DNA of 64,000 bases, from the NCBI RefSeq assembly GCF_000761155.1, contig NZ_CP009533.1, positions 2,356,001-2,420,000 on the forward strand, read 5' to 3'. Positions 9,133-16,011 of the stretch are shown here, one piece after another. The notes beneath the pieces were generated by a model that did no database searches, was not told where the DNA came from, and worked only from the letters and a program-made list of their open reading frames with translations. The stretch is from Pseudomonas rhizosphaerae. Lineage in GTDB: Bacteria; Pseudomonadota; Gammaproteobacteria; Pseudomonadales; Pseudomonadaceae. The position numbers and the translations under genes were made by a program. Position 1 is the stretch's first letter. Each line of letters begins with the position of its first letter.

Positions 9133-10380
9133 TCAGCGTGGCTGCTCCCTGCCGTTCATAGCCGCTGGCACAGGCGGCTCGGGCCGGAACATCAAGCAAA
9201 ACCCTACAAGCACTACCGCCGCGAACCCGGCCGGAAACAGCCAGATACTCTGCCAGTCATGCAGCATTGCCGATGCGTAGTGATCGGTCACCTTCCCCGC
9301 CACCCAGAACCCGATCAACATGCCCAGCCCATAGGTGGCCAGCGTGATCAACCCCTGTGCCGAGCTGCGAAAGCGCTCGGGGGTTTTGGCGTCGGTGTAG
9401 ATCTGCCCGCAGACGAAGAAAAAGTCGTAGCAGACGCCATGCAGCGCGATGCCGATCAGCAGCATAGCGACTTGCTCGCCGCCACTGCCGTAGGCGAACA
9501 GCACGTAGCGCAGCACCCAGGCGAGCATGCCGACCAGTAGCGCGATCTTGATCCCGAAACGGGCAATGAACAGCGGCAGCAGAAGCATGAACAGCACTTC
9601 GGACACCTGCCCGATCGCCATTTTCGCCGTGGGATTGGCAACACCGATCTCGGCCAGGAACGGGTTGGCGTTCTGGTAATAGAAGGCCAGTGGAATGCAG
9701 ATCAGGATCGAGGCCAGGAAGAAAATCAGATAGCTGCGATCTTTTAGCAATCCGAGTGCGTCCAGGCCCAACACCTGGCGCAGCCCCTGGCGCTCGCCGC
9801 TGGCTTGCACGGGCGCCGTGGCGGGCAGTGTAAAGCTGTAGAGACCTAGCAGCAGCGACGCGATGGCCGACATCAGGAAGGTATTGCGCAGTGCGCCGCC
9901 GGCGATGCCTTGGGCGGAATCCCAGGCGAAGACCATGCTGATCACCACGCCGGCGACGATCCAGCCAATGGTGCCCCACACGCGAATGCGGGAAAACTCG
10001 CGGGCCGGGTCCTGCATCTGGCGGAACGCGACCGAGTTCACCAGGGCCAGGGTCGGCATGTAAGCCACCATGTAGGCCAGCACGTACGGGTAGAAGGCGG
10101 CGAAGTCCGGCGCTCGATACAGCTGGTACAACAGCACTGCGCCCAGCAGGTGAAGCACGGCGAGGATACGTTCGGCGTTGAACCAGCGGTCGGCGATCAA
10201 GCCAATGACAAAAGGCGCAATGATCGCTCCCCATGACTGCGTCGAGAACGCCAGGCCGATCTGGCCGCCGCTTGCCCCCAGTCCCGTCGCCAGGAAGGTA
10301 CCCAGGGTGACGAACCAGCCGCCCCAGATGAAGAACTGCAGGAACATCATCACGCTCAATCGCGCGTTCATGGTTTTCAT
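9133..10380 (-). CDS. MFS transporter, nucleoside:H+ symporter (NupG-like) family
   Basis: This 415-residue, 12-helix transporter resembles the NHS family (NupG, XapB, YegT), with the N-terminal F-F-I-W-G-G-W-F-V-T-L-G-T segment and an R-V-W-G-T-I-G-W motif at about residue 130. The start at 10380 has a GGTGAG ribosome site; a longer frame to 10476 was rejected because its first 32 residues are polar and not part of the fold. It is the last gene of the operon that begins with the oxidoreductase at 12680, so its cargo is more likely a sugar or sugar-derived compound than a nucleoside. Confidence 0.85.
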   Translation of the reverse strand: MKTMNARLSVMMFLQFFIWGGWFVTLGTFLATGLGASGGQIGLAFSTQSWGAIIAPFVIGLIADRWFNAERILAVLHLLGAVLLYQLYRAPDFAAFYPYVLAYMVAYMPTLALVNSVAFRQMQDPAREFSRIRVWGTIGWIVAGVVISMVFAWDSAQGIAGGALRNTFLMSAIASLLLGLYSFTLPATAPVQASGERQGLRQVLGLDALGLLKDRSYLIFFLASILICIPLAFYYQNANPFLAEIGVANPTAKMAIGQVSEVLFMLLLPLFIARFGIKIALLVGMLAWVLRYVLFAYGSGGEQVAMLLIGIALHGVCYDFFFVCGQIYTDAKTPERFRSSAQGLITLATYGLGMLIGFWVAGKVTDHYASAMLHDWQSIWLFPAGFAAVVLVGFCLMFRPEPPVPAAMNGREQPR

Positions 10381-10432
10381 TGCACTCACCGTTTTATTGT
10401 TATGGCAGGTGTCGGTCGAAGGCTCGCAGATT

Positions 10433-11512
10433 TCAGTCTTCAGGCAGGCCCAGTAATCGCCGGTTGGAATGAACATCGGCAGACACCCCGGCGAAATCGT
10501 CGAAGGCCCGTTGGGTGCGTGTGATCATGTGGCGCTCGATGAACACGGCCCCCTCACCCGCGCCTTGCGCCGAATCCTTCAGGCAGCATTCCCACTCCAG
10601 CACGGCCCAGCCGTTGAATCCGTATTGGGTCAATTTGCTGAAGATCGATTTGAAATCCACCTGACCGTCGCCCAGGGAGCGGAAGCGTCCAGGCCGGTCG
10701 ACCCAATCCTGATAACCCCCGTAGACACCCGCCCGGGAGTCGGGACGAAACTCGGCATCCTTGACATGGAACATGCGGATGCGCGCGTGATAGCGGTCGA
10801 TGAAACCCAGATAGTCCATCTGCTGCAGCAGCAGGTGGCTGGGGTCGTAGAGAATTGCGGCCCGCGGATGGTGGTCCACCGCCTGCAGAAAACGCTCGAA
10901 CGAAGCGCCATCGTGCAGATCTTCGCCGGGGTGGATCTCGTAGCACAGGTCGACGCCAGCGTCTTCGAAGCAATCGAGGATGGGCAGCCAGCGCCTGGCG
11001 AGTTCGCCGAACCCTTGTTCGACCAGACCCTTTGGCCGCTGCGGCCACGGATAGACATAAGGCCACAGCAGCGCACCGGAAAAGGTCGCGTGGGCTTTCA
11101 GACCCAGCCGCTGGCTGGCGCGGGCGGCAAGCTTGAGCTGGTCGCTGGCCCATTGCGTTCGGGCCTGGGGCCGACCGCGCACGTGGACCGGCGCAAACTC
11201 GTCGAACACCGCATCGAAAGCCGGATGCACCGCCACCAGTTGACCTTGCAGGTGGGTGGACAGCTCGCTGATCTGCACGCCTGCGTTTGCGCAAATGGCA
11301 TTGAGTTCGTCGCAGTACGTCTGACTGTGCGCCGCTCTTTCCAGATCGATGTATCGGGTGCCCAGCGTGGGCAATTGAATGGCCTTGTACCCCTGGGAGG
11401 CGGCCCAGCTGGCGATGTTGGCCAAGCTGTCGAAAGGCGCTTGGTCGGACATGAACTGGGCCAGAAATATGCCCGGTCCACGCAGTCCGTGTTCGGTTGC
11501 AACGTTCATCAT
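10433..11512 (-). CDS. Sugar phosphate isomerase/epimerase-like TIM-barrel protein
   Basis: The product has 359 residues and belongs to the AP-endonuclease-2 (xylose-isomerase-like) TIM-barrel superfamily. Metal-ligand type residues are visible in C-Y-E-I-H-P-G-E-D (about residue 190), D-P-S-H-L (about 225) and H-V-K-D-A-E-F (about 253). The start ATG at 11512 overlaps the TGA of the upstream gene as ATGA, and a GGAG box lies six bases before it. Such proteins isomerise or epimerise sugars, inositols and keto-sugars, often next to a Gfo/Idh/MocA dehydrogenase as here. The exact substrate is unknown. Confidence 0.85.
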   Translation of the reverse strand: MMNVATEHGLRGPGIFLAQFMSDQAPFDSLANIASWAASQGYKAIQLPTLGTRYIDLERAAHSQTYCDELNAICANAGVQISELSTHLQGQLVAVHPAFDAVFDEFAPVHVRGRPQARTQWASDQLKLAARASQRLGLKAHATFSGALLWPYVYPWPQRPKGLVEQGFGELARRWLPILDCFEDAGVDLCYEIHPGEDLHDGASFERFLQAVDHHPRAAILYDPSHLLLQQMDYLGFIDRYHARIRMFHVKDAEFRPDSRAGVYGGYQDWVDRPGRFRSLGDGQVDFKSIFSKLTQYGFNGWAVLEWECCLKDSAQGAGEGAVFIERHMITRTQRAFDDFAGVSADVHSNRRLLGLPED

Positions 11513-12680
11513 GAAAGGCTCCGTGAGTGCAGAGGACAGACCAACTCGGTCCACTTGGCATCGCTGCGGTGGCTGGCGATGGCGGTTTCGATGAAGGCCA
11601 TTCCACGCAGACCCACCTCCATGCCCGGCACGCCCGGCGCCTGGTTGCCGCCGCCACCGGCCTGGATGGCATCGGCGAAATCCACGTAGAGATTGGCCAT
11701 CGCCTCCAGGTAACCCTCGGGATGACCGGCCGGCAGACGCATCCGTCGTGTGGCAGCCGCGCTGAGCCACGGCTGCCCGAGGCCCGAGCGCAGGACACGC
11801 ATGGGCTGATCCAGCGAGCGATGGATCAGGTTGGACGGCTCTTCCTGACGCCACTCCAGTCCGCCCCGCTCGCCGTAGATGCGAATTTTCAGCGGGTTTT
11901 CCTCGCCGGCGCAGACCTGGCTGGCGATGAGTACGCCGCTCGCACCGTCGTTCATCTTGAACAGCATGCTGGCATCGTCGTCCAGCCGGCGGCCCTCGAT
12001 ATGGGAGCCGAGCATGGCATTCAGGGATTGCACCTGCTGATCGGCGATGAACTCGGCAAGACTGAACGCATGGGTGCCGATGTCGCCGATGCAGCCGCCG
12101 ATGCCGGACTGTTCCGGGTTGTCACGCCAGTCGGCCTGTTTGTTGCCATCGCGGGCAATATCTTGGCTCAGCCAACCTTGGGGGTATTCGACGATGACTT
12201 TGCGCACCTTGCCGATCAGGCCGTTGCGCACCAACTCACGGGCTTCCCAGACCATGGGGTAGCCCAGGTAAACGTGGGCCAGACCGTACAGGCGATCGCT
12301 GCCGAGCAGCACGCGATCGAGGCCCTGCAACTCGGCCAGGTTCAAGGCGGCGGGTTTTTCGCTGAACACGTGAAAGCCTGCCTGAATGGCCTGCCGAGCG
12401 ACCGGGCATGAAGATGATTCGGTGTGACGTTCACCACCAGTTGCATGCGCTGGTCACTGGGCAGGCGTGATTCGGTCTCGATCATCTGCCGCCAGTCGCT
12501 GTAGATGCGCGCTTCGGGCAGGTCCAATGAGGCGCCCGTGCGCTGGTTGTTTTGCGGGTCGCGGCTGAAGGCGCCGCACACCAGTTCGAAACGTCCATCC
12601 AACGCCGCTGCCTGGCGATGCGCCTTGGCAATGAAAGACCCTTCGCCGCCACCGACGAAGCCCATCCTGACCTTGTGCAT
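11509..12680 (-). pseudogene. Gfo/Idh/MocA-family oxidoreductase, interrupted by a one-base frameshift
   Basis: The N-terminal half (start 12680) has the Rossmann segment G-F-V-G-G-G-E-G and runs to V-V-N-V-T-P-N-H-L-H, then goes out of frame. The C-terminal half, in another frame, resumes with Q-A-I-Q-A-G-F-H-V-F-S-E-K-P and continues to the stop at 11509. Adding one C to the C/G run at 12402-12407 restores H-L-H-A-P-V-A-R-Q, the usual family sequence, giving a protein of about 389 residues. So one base is missing, either as a real mutation or a sequencing error. All other features are intact, including the E-K-P motif. It would be an NAD(P)-dependent sugar dehydrogenase and is the first gene of the operon. 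Confidence 0.85.
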
Positions 12681-12741
12681 GGTACCCAACCTCATGGGCT
12701 GAATCGGTAAACACAGACTGAACCGCGTAAGTGAATTATCG

Positions 12742-12757
12742 ATGTAACCGGTTACAT
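12742..12757. promoter_or_regulatory. Perfect LacI-type operator palindrome
   Basis: The 16-base sequence ATGTAACCGGTTACAT is its own reverse complement. It has the central CG expected for LacI/GalR operators and sits between the divergent sugar operon (start 12680) and the LacI-family gene (start about 12882). It is the best candidate binding site for that repressor, controlling the operon and perhaps the repressor itself. Confidence 0.75.
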
Positions 12758-12881
12758 TTGTGGATTGAATCTAGACCTTGGGCTGCGAGCTGTCAAACGC
12801 TAACGGTGAGTATTCAAGCGTAAGCGCACGCGTCGAACTGAGGTAAGCTCAGCGTTGGAATTACCAGGCACCGAGGTGGGT

Positions 12882-13883
12882 TTGTCGAATATTCGTGAAG
12901 TGGCACGCCTGGCAGGCGTTTCAGTGGCCACGGTGTCGCGGGCGCTGAAGTCGCCCGAGCGCGTGCTGCCCGAGACGCGCGAGCGGGTCCAGGTTGCCGT
13001 TGAACAGGCCGGCTACAGGCCCAATCTGCTGGCCGTGCAGTTCCGTTCGCGACGCACATTCAATCTGGTCGTCCTCGTGCCGCACATTGCCAACAGTTTT
13101 TTTGCCCGCGTCATCAGCGGTGCGCAGAGAGCGGCCCATGCTGCCGGCTACCGCGTGCTGCTGTGCGACACCTTGGGTTGCGAAGCGACCGAGCGCGAAT
13201 ACGCCGATCTGGTCCATGCCCATCAAGCCGATGGAGTGCTGCAACTGCGTGCCTACGATCCGTTCGAGTCGATCAAGGACACAGGTCATCTTCCGCCCAT
13301 GGTCAATGCCTGCGAAGTGCTGGAAAGCGGCCGTCACCCCACCGTCAGCCTGGATAACCATCGCGCGGCCAAGGCGCTTACCGAGCATTTGCTGGCCTTG
13401 GGTCATCGGCGAATAGGCTTGATCAATGGGCCGGGCGACAGCCCGCTGACCCGCTACCGACGAGCCGGTTATGAAGCTGCCCTGCAGCAAGCCGGTGTCG
13501 CGGTGGACGCTGCGTTGATCTGCCCAGGGGATTTCAGCCTGAAAGCGGGCTATGACGGCGCCTTGCAACTGCTCGACAGTGCTGACCGTCCTACCGCGTT
13601 ATTCTGTGAAAGTGACGAGATGGCCATTGGCGCCTTGAAGCGCATCAAGGAAATGGGCTTGCGGGTGCCCGAAGACGTTTCGCTGGCGGGTTTCGACGAC
13701 ATCGAGCTGGCTGCCTATTGCGATCCGCCCTTGACCACCATCGCCCAGCCCGCCGAATCCTTTGGTGAACAGGCGGTGAGCATGTTGATCGAACTCATTG
13801 AAAAGCGACCGCTCGCGGCACGTCACGTGACGCTGCCGTACCAGCTTACGGTTCGACAAAGCACCGCCCGCATTGCAGGCTGA
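12882..13883 (+). CDS. LacI-family transcriptional regulator
   Basis: The protein has about 333 residues: an N-terminal LacI HTH (I-R-E-V-A-R-L-A-G-V-S-V-A-T-V-S-R) and a periplasmic-binding-like sugar sensor domain. No ATG is available. A TTG at 12882 has GAGGTG five bases upstream and gives the normal LacI start; a TTG at 12855 and a GTG at 12876 are alternatives. It is divergent from the oxidoreductase-isomerase-transporter operon and the operator palindrome lies between them, so it very likely represses that operon until a pathway sugar binds. Confidence 0.88.
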   Translation: MSNIREVARLAGVSVATVSRALKSPERVLPETRERVQVAVEQAGYRPNLLAVQFRSRRTFNLVVLVPHIANSFFARVISGAQRAAHAAGYRVLLCDTLGCEATEREYADLVHAHQADGVLQLRAYDPFESIKDTGHLPPMVNACEVLESGRHPTVSLDNHRAAKALTEHLLALGHRRIGLINGPGDSPLTRYRRAGYEAALQQAGVAVDAALICPGDFSLKAGYDGALQLLDSADRPTALFCESDEMAIGALKRIKEMGLRVPEDVSLAGFDDIELAAYCDPPLTTIAQPAESFGEQAVSMLIELIEKRPLAARHVTLPYQLTVRQSTARIAG

Positions 13884-13907
13884 TCCGCTGCACCGCTCGG
13901 AGAAGAC

Positions 13908-14039
13908 TCATTTTTTCTGACGCCGGCAGCGTTCCGAGCAGTACCGGACTTCATCCCAGCAGCGTGCCCATTTCTTGCGCCAGGTGAACGGAAGGCCGCA
14001 GGTAACGCATTGTTTTACCGGTAGCTCACTTTTCTTCAA
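13908..14039 (-). CDS. DUF2256 small zinc-ribbon-like protein
   Basis: This is a 43-residue protein with four cysteines in the DUF2256 pattern: C-V-T-C-G, then P-F-T-W-R-K-K-W, then C-W-D-E-V and Y-C-S-E-R-C. The start is a TTG at 14039 with a GGGGAG box five bases upstream; longer frames are not supported. DUF2256 proteins are often found near cryptochrome/photolyase genes, but none is seen here. It is divergent from the Tus-like gene, and a LexA box lies between them. Function is unknown; metal binding is likely from the cysteines. Confidence 0.8.
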   Translation of the reverse strand: MKKSELPVKQCVTCGLPFTWRKKWARCWDEVRYCSERCRRQKK

Positions 14040-14093
14040 TGACTCTCCCCAGGCAATGCCTGCATCTTTGCTGAACGCTGAAATGACTTGGGA

Positions 14094-14109
14094 CTGTATA
14101 AAGATACAG
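14094..14109. promoter_or_regulatory. LexA (SOS) box
   Basis: The sequence CTGTATAAAGATACAG fits the gammaproteobacterial LexA box CTGT-N8-ACAG with an A/T-rich centre. It lies 44 bases before the ATG of the Tus-like gene and 54 bases before the divergent DUF2256 gene, so either or both may be induced by DNA damage. Confidence 0.75.
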
Positions 14110-14153
14110 CCCCTCGTTAGAATGGCACACCTGCCCTTCACCTGGACAAAAGA

Positions 14154-15122
14154 ATGGAACTTCATCTTAGCCAAACCAGTGCGGCCATCGCCATGGTCAG
14201 ACGACTCCAGTCCGAATTGACCGACTTGAGCGAAGTGCTGCGCGCATCGGTAGATCAGGTACGTGTGGATGCCATGTTTGCCCTGGATTTCCGCCCCGAG
14301 GACGCAGTTCGCAGCGAGCCGATTGAAGTGCGCGTATTGCACGGGGAAGACGCGGTGCAGGCGGCGTTCGAGGCATTGACCAGCATCTGGGTCAAAATCG
14401 GCCAGCACCCGAGGGAAACCTTGCGCGTACCGGGTGCTATCGCCCTGCCCCAAGCCGCAATCGACAAGATCCTGCAGACCAATGCCACCCGCGGCGAATT
14501 GATACGGTTAATTAGTGCGATCGAAAAGACCAACGATCGGCGTAACGTCTGGGGCAGATTCAAGGGCAGTGGCAACGGTATCGTTCCCAAGCAAGCGCTG
14601 CGGCTGACCAATGTGCTCAGCGACCCGTTGCACATCAACTTCTACTGGGATGACACCGGCTCCTCGGGCGCGCGCAAGATGGCGGGTGATCTTCTCGAAG
14701 AGTGGAAGGAGTTGCTCGAGCAATATCACGATAAAGAAGCAACGGTGCACCACTCCTCCGAAGCGTCCGCTGAAAATGCCCTGCTCTATGGCATCGATAT
14801 GTTGGCCAAGTTGGACCCCAACGAGCAGGTGGCGATTCGTCGCTTGGTGCAGCCTCATATCCGAGCGCGCGTCAGGAATGGTGACGCCAAGGTGAAGCCA
14901 ATCATTGCGCCCGTGCCCTTCGTGTATGAGCTAGGCCATCCCGTGCCAAAGATCAAACCTCTGCCATCTTATGAACCCAAGGTCCTGGTCAAGAAAAACA
15001 CTCGCTTGGCGTTGCTCGAAGATGACCCTTATGTCGAGGCGATGAATCTGTATCGCTACAAGGAGACTCATCGTGAATATGGGGCTGTGCAGAAGAAGCC
15101 AGTAGCAAGGCAGGATCAATGA
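14154..15122 (+). CDS. Tus/Ter-family DNA replication terminus site-binding protein
   Basis: The 322-residue product matches the Tus family by several aligned patches that I compared from memory with E. coli Tus (309 residues): I-E-V near residue 58, R-V-P-G against [13 protein letters not shown] against L-T-V-L-H-D-P-A, and K-V-K-P-I against K-V-Q-P-I near the C-terminal DNA-binding strands. Tus binds Ter sites and stops replication forks from one side. Outside Enterobacterales and some plasmids such proteins are uncommon. The gene has a LexA box upstream and is followed by three copies of a 12-base repeat that may be its target. It is unrelated to the tusBCDE sulfur genes at the end of the window. 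Family assignment is fairly sure; function in this host is inference. Confidence 0.8.
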   Translation: MELHLSQTSAAIAMVRRLQSELTDLSEVLRASVDQVRVDAMFALDFRPEDAVRSEPIEVRVLHGEDAVQAAFEALTSIWVKIGQHPRETLRVPGAIALPQAAIDKILQTNATRGELIRLISAIEKTNDRRNVWGRFKGSGNGIVPKQALRLTNVLSDPLHINFYWDDTGSSGARKMAGDLLEEWKELLEQYHDKEATVHHSSEASAENALLYGIDMLAKLDPNEQVAIRRLVQPHIRARVRNGDAKVKPIIAPVPFVYELGHPVPKIKPLPSYEPKVLVKKNTRLALLEDDPYVEAMNLYRYKETHREYGAVQKKPVARQDQ

Positions 15123-15160
15123 TCTAAGTGGCTACAGGTGATGTAGATAGAACTACGCAT

Positions 15161-15176
15161 TAATAACATCATGATA
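15161..15176 (-). repeat. Candidate Ter-like repeat, copy 1 (inverted)
   Basis: Read on the minus strand this is TATCATGATGTTATTA. It shares 14 bases (TCATGATGTTATTA) with copy 3 and the 12-base core TCATGATGTTAT with both other copies. It lies 38 bases after the Tus-like stop codon and points in the opposite direction to the other two. Confidence 0.6.
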
Positions 15177-15315
15177 CGGCAGGGTGTTGTGCGCCACTCA
15201 TCCTCTCTCACGCGTAAATTCATGAAACGAAGTAGAACCCGCGCGTACAACCGCCCTCCCCTCTGTAATCACTATGCTGTGAACACGGTCGAGAGGTTAC
15301 TGCAATCACGGCAGA

Positions 15316-15333
15316 TGTCATGATGTTATCATT
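15316..15333 (+). repeat. Candidate Ter-like repeat, copy 2
   Basis: This copy reads TGTCATGATGTTATCATT. It shares 14 bases (TGTCATGATGTTAT) with copy 3. The two ATG triplets in the core also begin a 33-codon hydrophobic frame, which is noted separately. Confidence 0.6.
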
Positions 15334-15421
15334 GCGATCTATGCTATTAATCCTATTCCTCCAGGGGCTCGTGCTATTGAGCTTTTCGCGGCCGTTGCCG
15401 TCCTCTTCAGACCTGTGTTGA
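15320..15421 (+). CDS. Possible 33-residue hydrophobic peptide
   Basis: An ATG within repeat copy 2 opens a 33-codon frame whose middle is almost all Leu, Ile, Val and Phe (M-L-L-I-L-F-L-Q-G-L-V-L-L-S-F), followed by a polar tail ending in Cys. This would be one short membrane helix. There is no good ribosome site, and the ATGs come from the repeat itself, so it may be chance. Position next to an SOS-linked gene makes a small membrane peptide worth noting but not claiming. Confidence 0.2.
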   Translation: MMLSLRSMLLILFLQGLVLLSFSRPLPSSSDLC

Positions 15422-15440
15422 ACGTGCTGACTACATTCCT

Positions 15441-15458
15441 TGTCATGATGTTATTACC
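15441..15458 (+). repeat. Candidate Ter-like repeat, copy 3
   Basis: This copy reads TGTCATGATGTTATTACC and lies in the same direction as copy 2, 125 bases further on. The core ATGATGTTATTA agrees with the E. coli Ter core ATGTTGTAACTA at 9 of 12 positions in an alignment by eye; the conserved G before the core is not present. Confidence 0.6.
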
Positions 15459-15546
15459 AAGTATCTCCCAGCTGTTGCGTCAGCACTGCCGCACCCGTAA
15501 ATCTCCTATAAAATGCGAACTCTCTGTTTGCCCAGGTAGCCATCAG

Positions 15547-15861
15547 GTGTCAGCCGCCCCCCTCTCTTCCCGTGAAACGTGCCAATTGTTTCGCGACATC
15601 GCTCTGGGGATTCGTACCCTTCGGAATCTGGATGAAACACCCTGGGCCGACGCGCTGGGCGCGACGATGGTCGTTGGCGCCGATGGCTGGATCATCACCC
15701 TTCGCATCCACGAAGACGGTCGCTTTCACTGCGAGCGCTGTGAAAGCTTGGACGGACGCGTCTATGCGTTCGATTCTTCCCAGCGTTACGGCACCGACCC
15801 TATCGAGCTATTGAGCACTTGGGAGCTTGCTCGGCTGGCGACGCTGCTTGGCGAGATGTGA
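15547..15861 (+). CDS. Small Pseudomonas protein of unknown function (DUF7693-like)
   Basis: With a GTG start at 15547 the protein has 104 residues. The C-terminal part has the pattern Q-R-Y-G-T-D-P-I-E-L-L-S-T-W-E that I recognise from many short Pseudomonas proteins, together with a C-E-R-C pair near residue 68. The frame is open further upstream to 15415 but that stretch contains repeat copy 3 and is not typical of the family, so the shorter form is preferred. No function is known. It faces the same way as the Tus-like gene but is over 400 bases away. Confidence 0.65.
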   Translation: MSAAPLSSRETCQLFRDIALGIRTLRNLDETPWADALGATMVVGADGWIITLRIHEDGRFHCERCESLDGRVYAFDSSQRYGTDPIELLSTWELARLATLLGEM

Positions 15862-15943
15862 GTGCGCTGCAACAACAGGGCACGCAGCATTTTCTCCTTC
15901 CAAACCGCAGTGAGGGCACTCATACAAAATCATACAGGCAACT

Positions 15944-15962
15944 GTTAATGGGAATCGTTTGC
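15944..15962. promoter_or_regulatory. Candidate Fur box
   Basis: The 19 bases from GTTAATGGGAATC onward agree with the Fur consensus GATAATGATAATCATTATC at 13 of 19 positions. The site lies 49 bases before the siderophore receptor start, the expected place for iron repression. It is followed at 15961-15975 by a perfect inverted repeat (GCGGAT-AGA-ATCCGC). Confidence 0.65.
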
Positions 15963-16011
15963 GGATAGAATCCGCTGCCCTTTTCCCTTCTCCTGCCTGG
16001 ATCGATGACCC

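Noticed and set aside
14154..15458. Chromosome dimer resolution site dif near the Tus-like gene
   Set aside because: No sequence like the Pseudomonas dif was seen; the three repeats do not have the XerC/XerD half-site layout.
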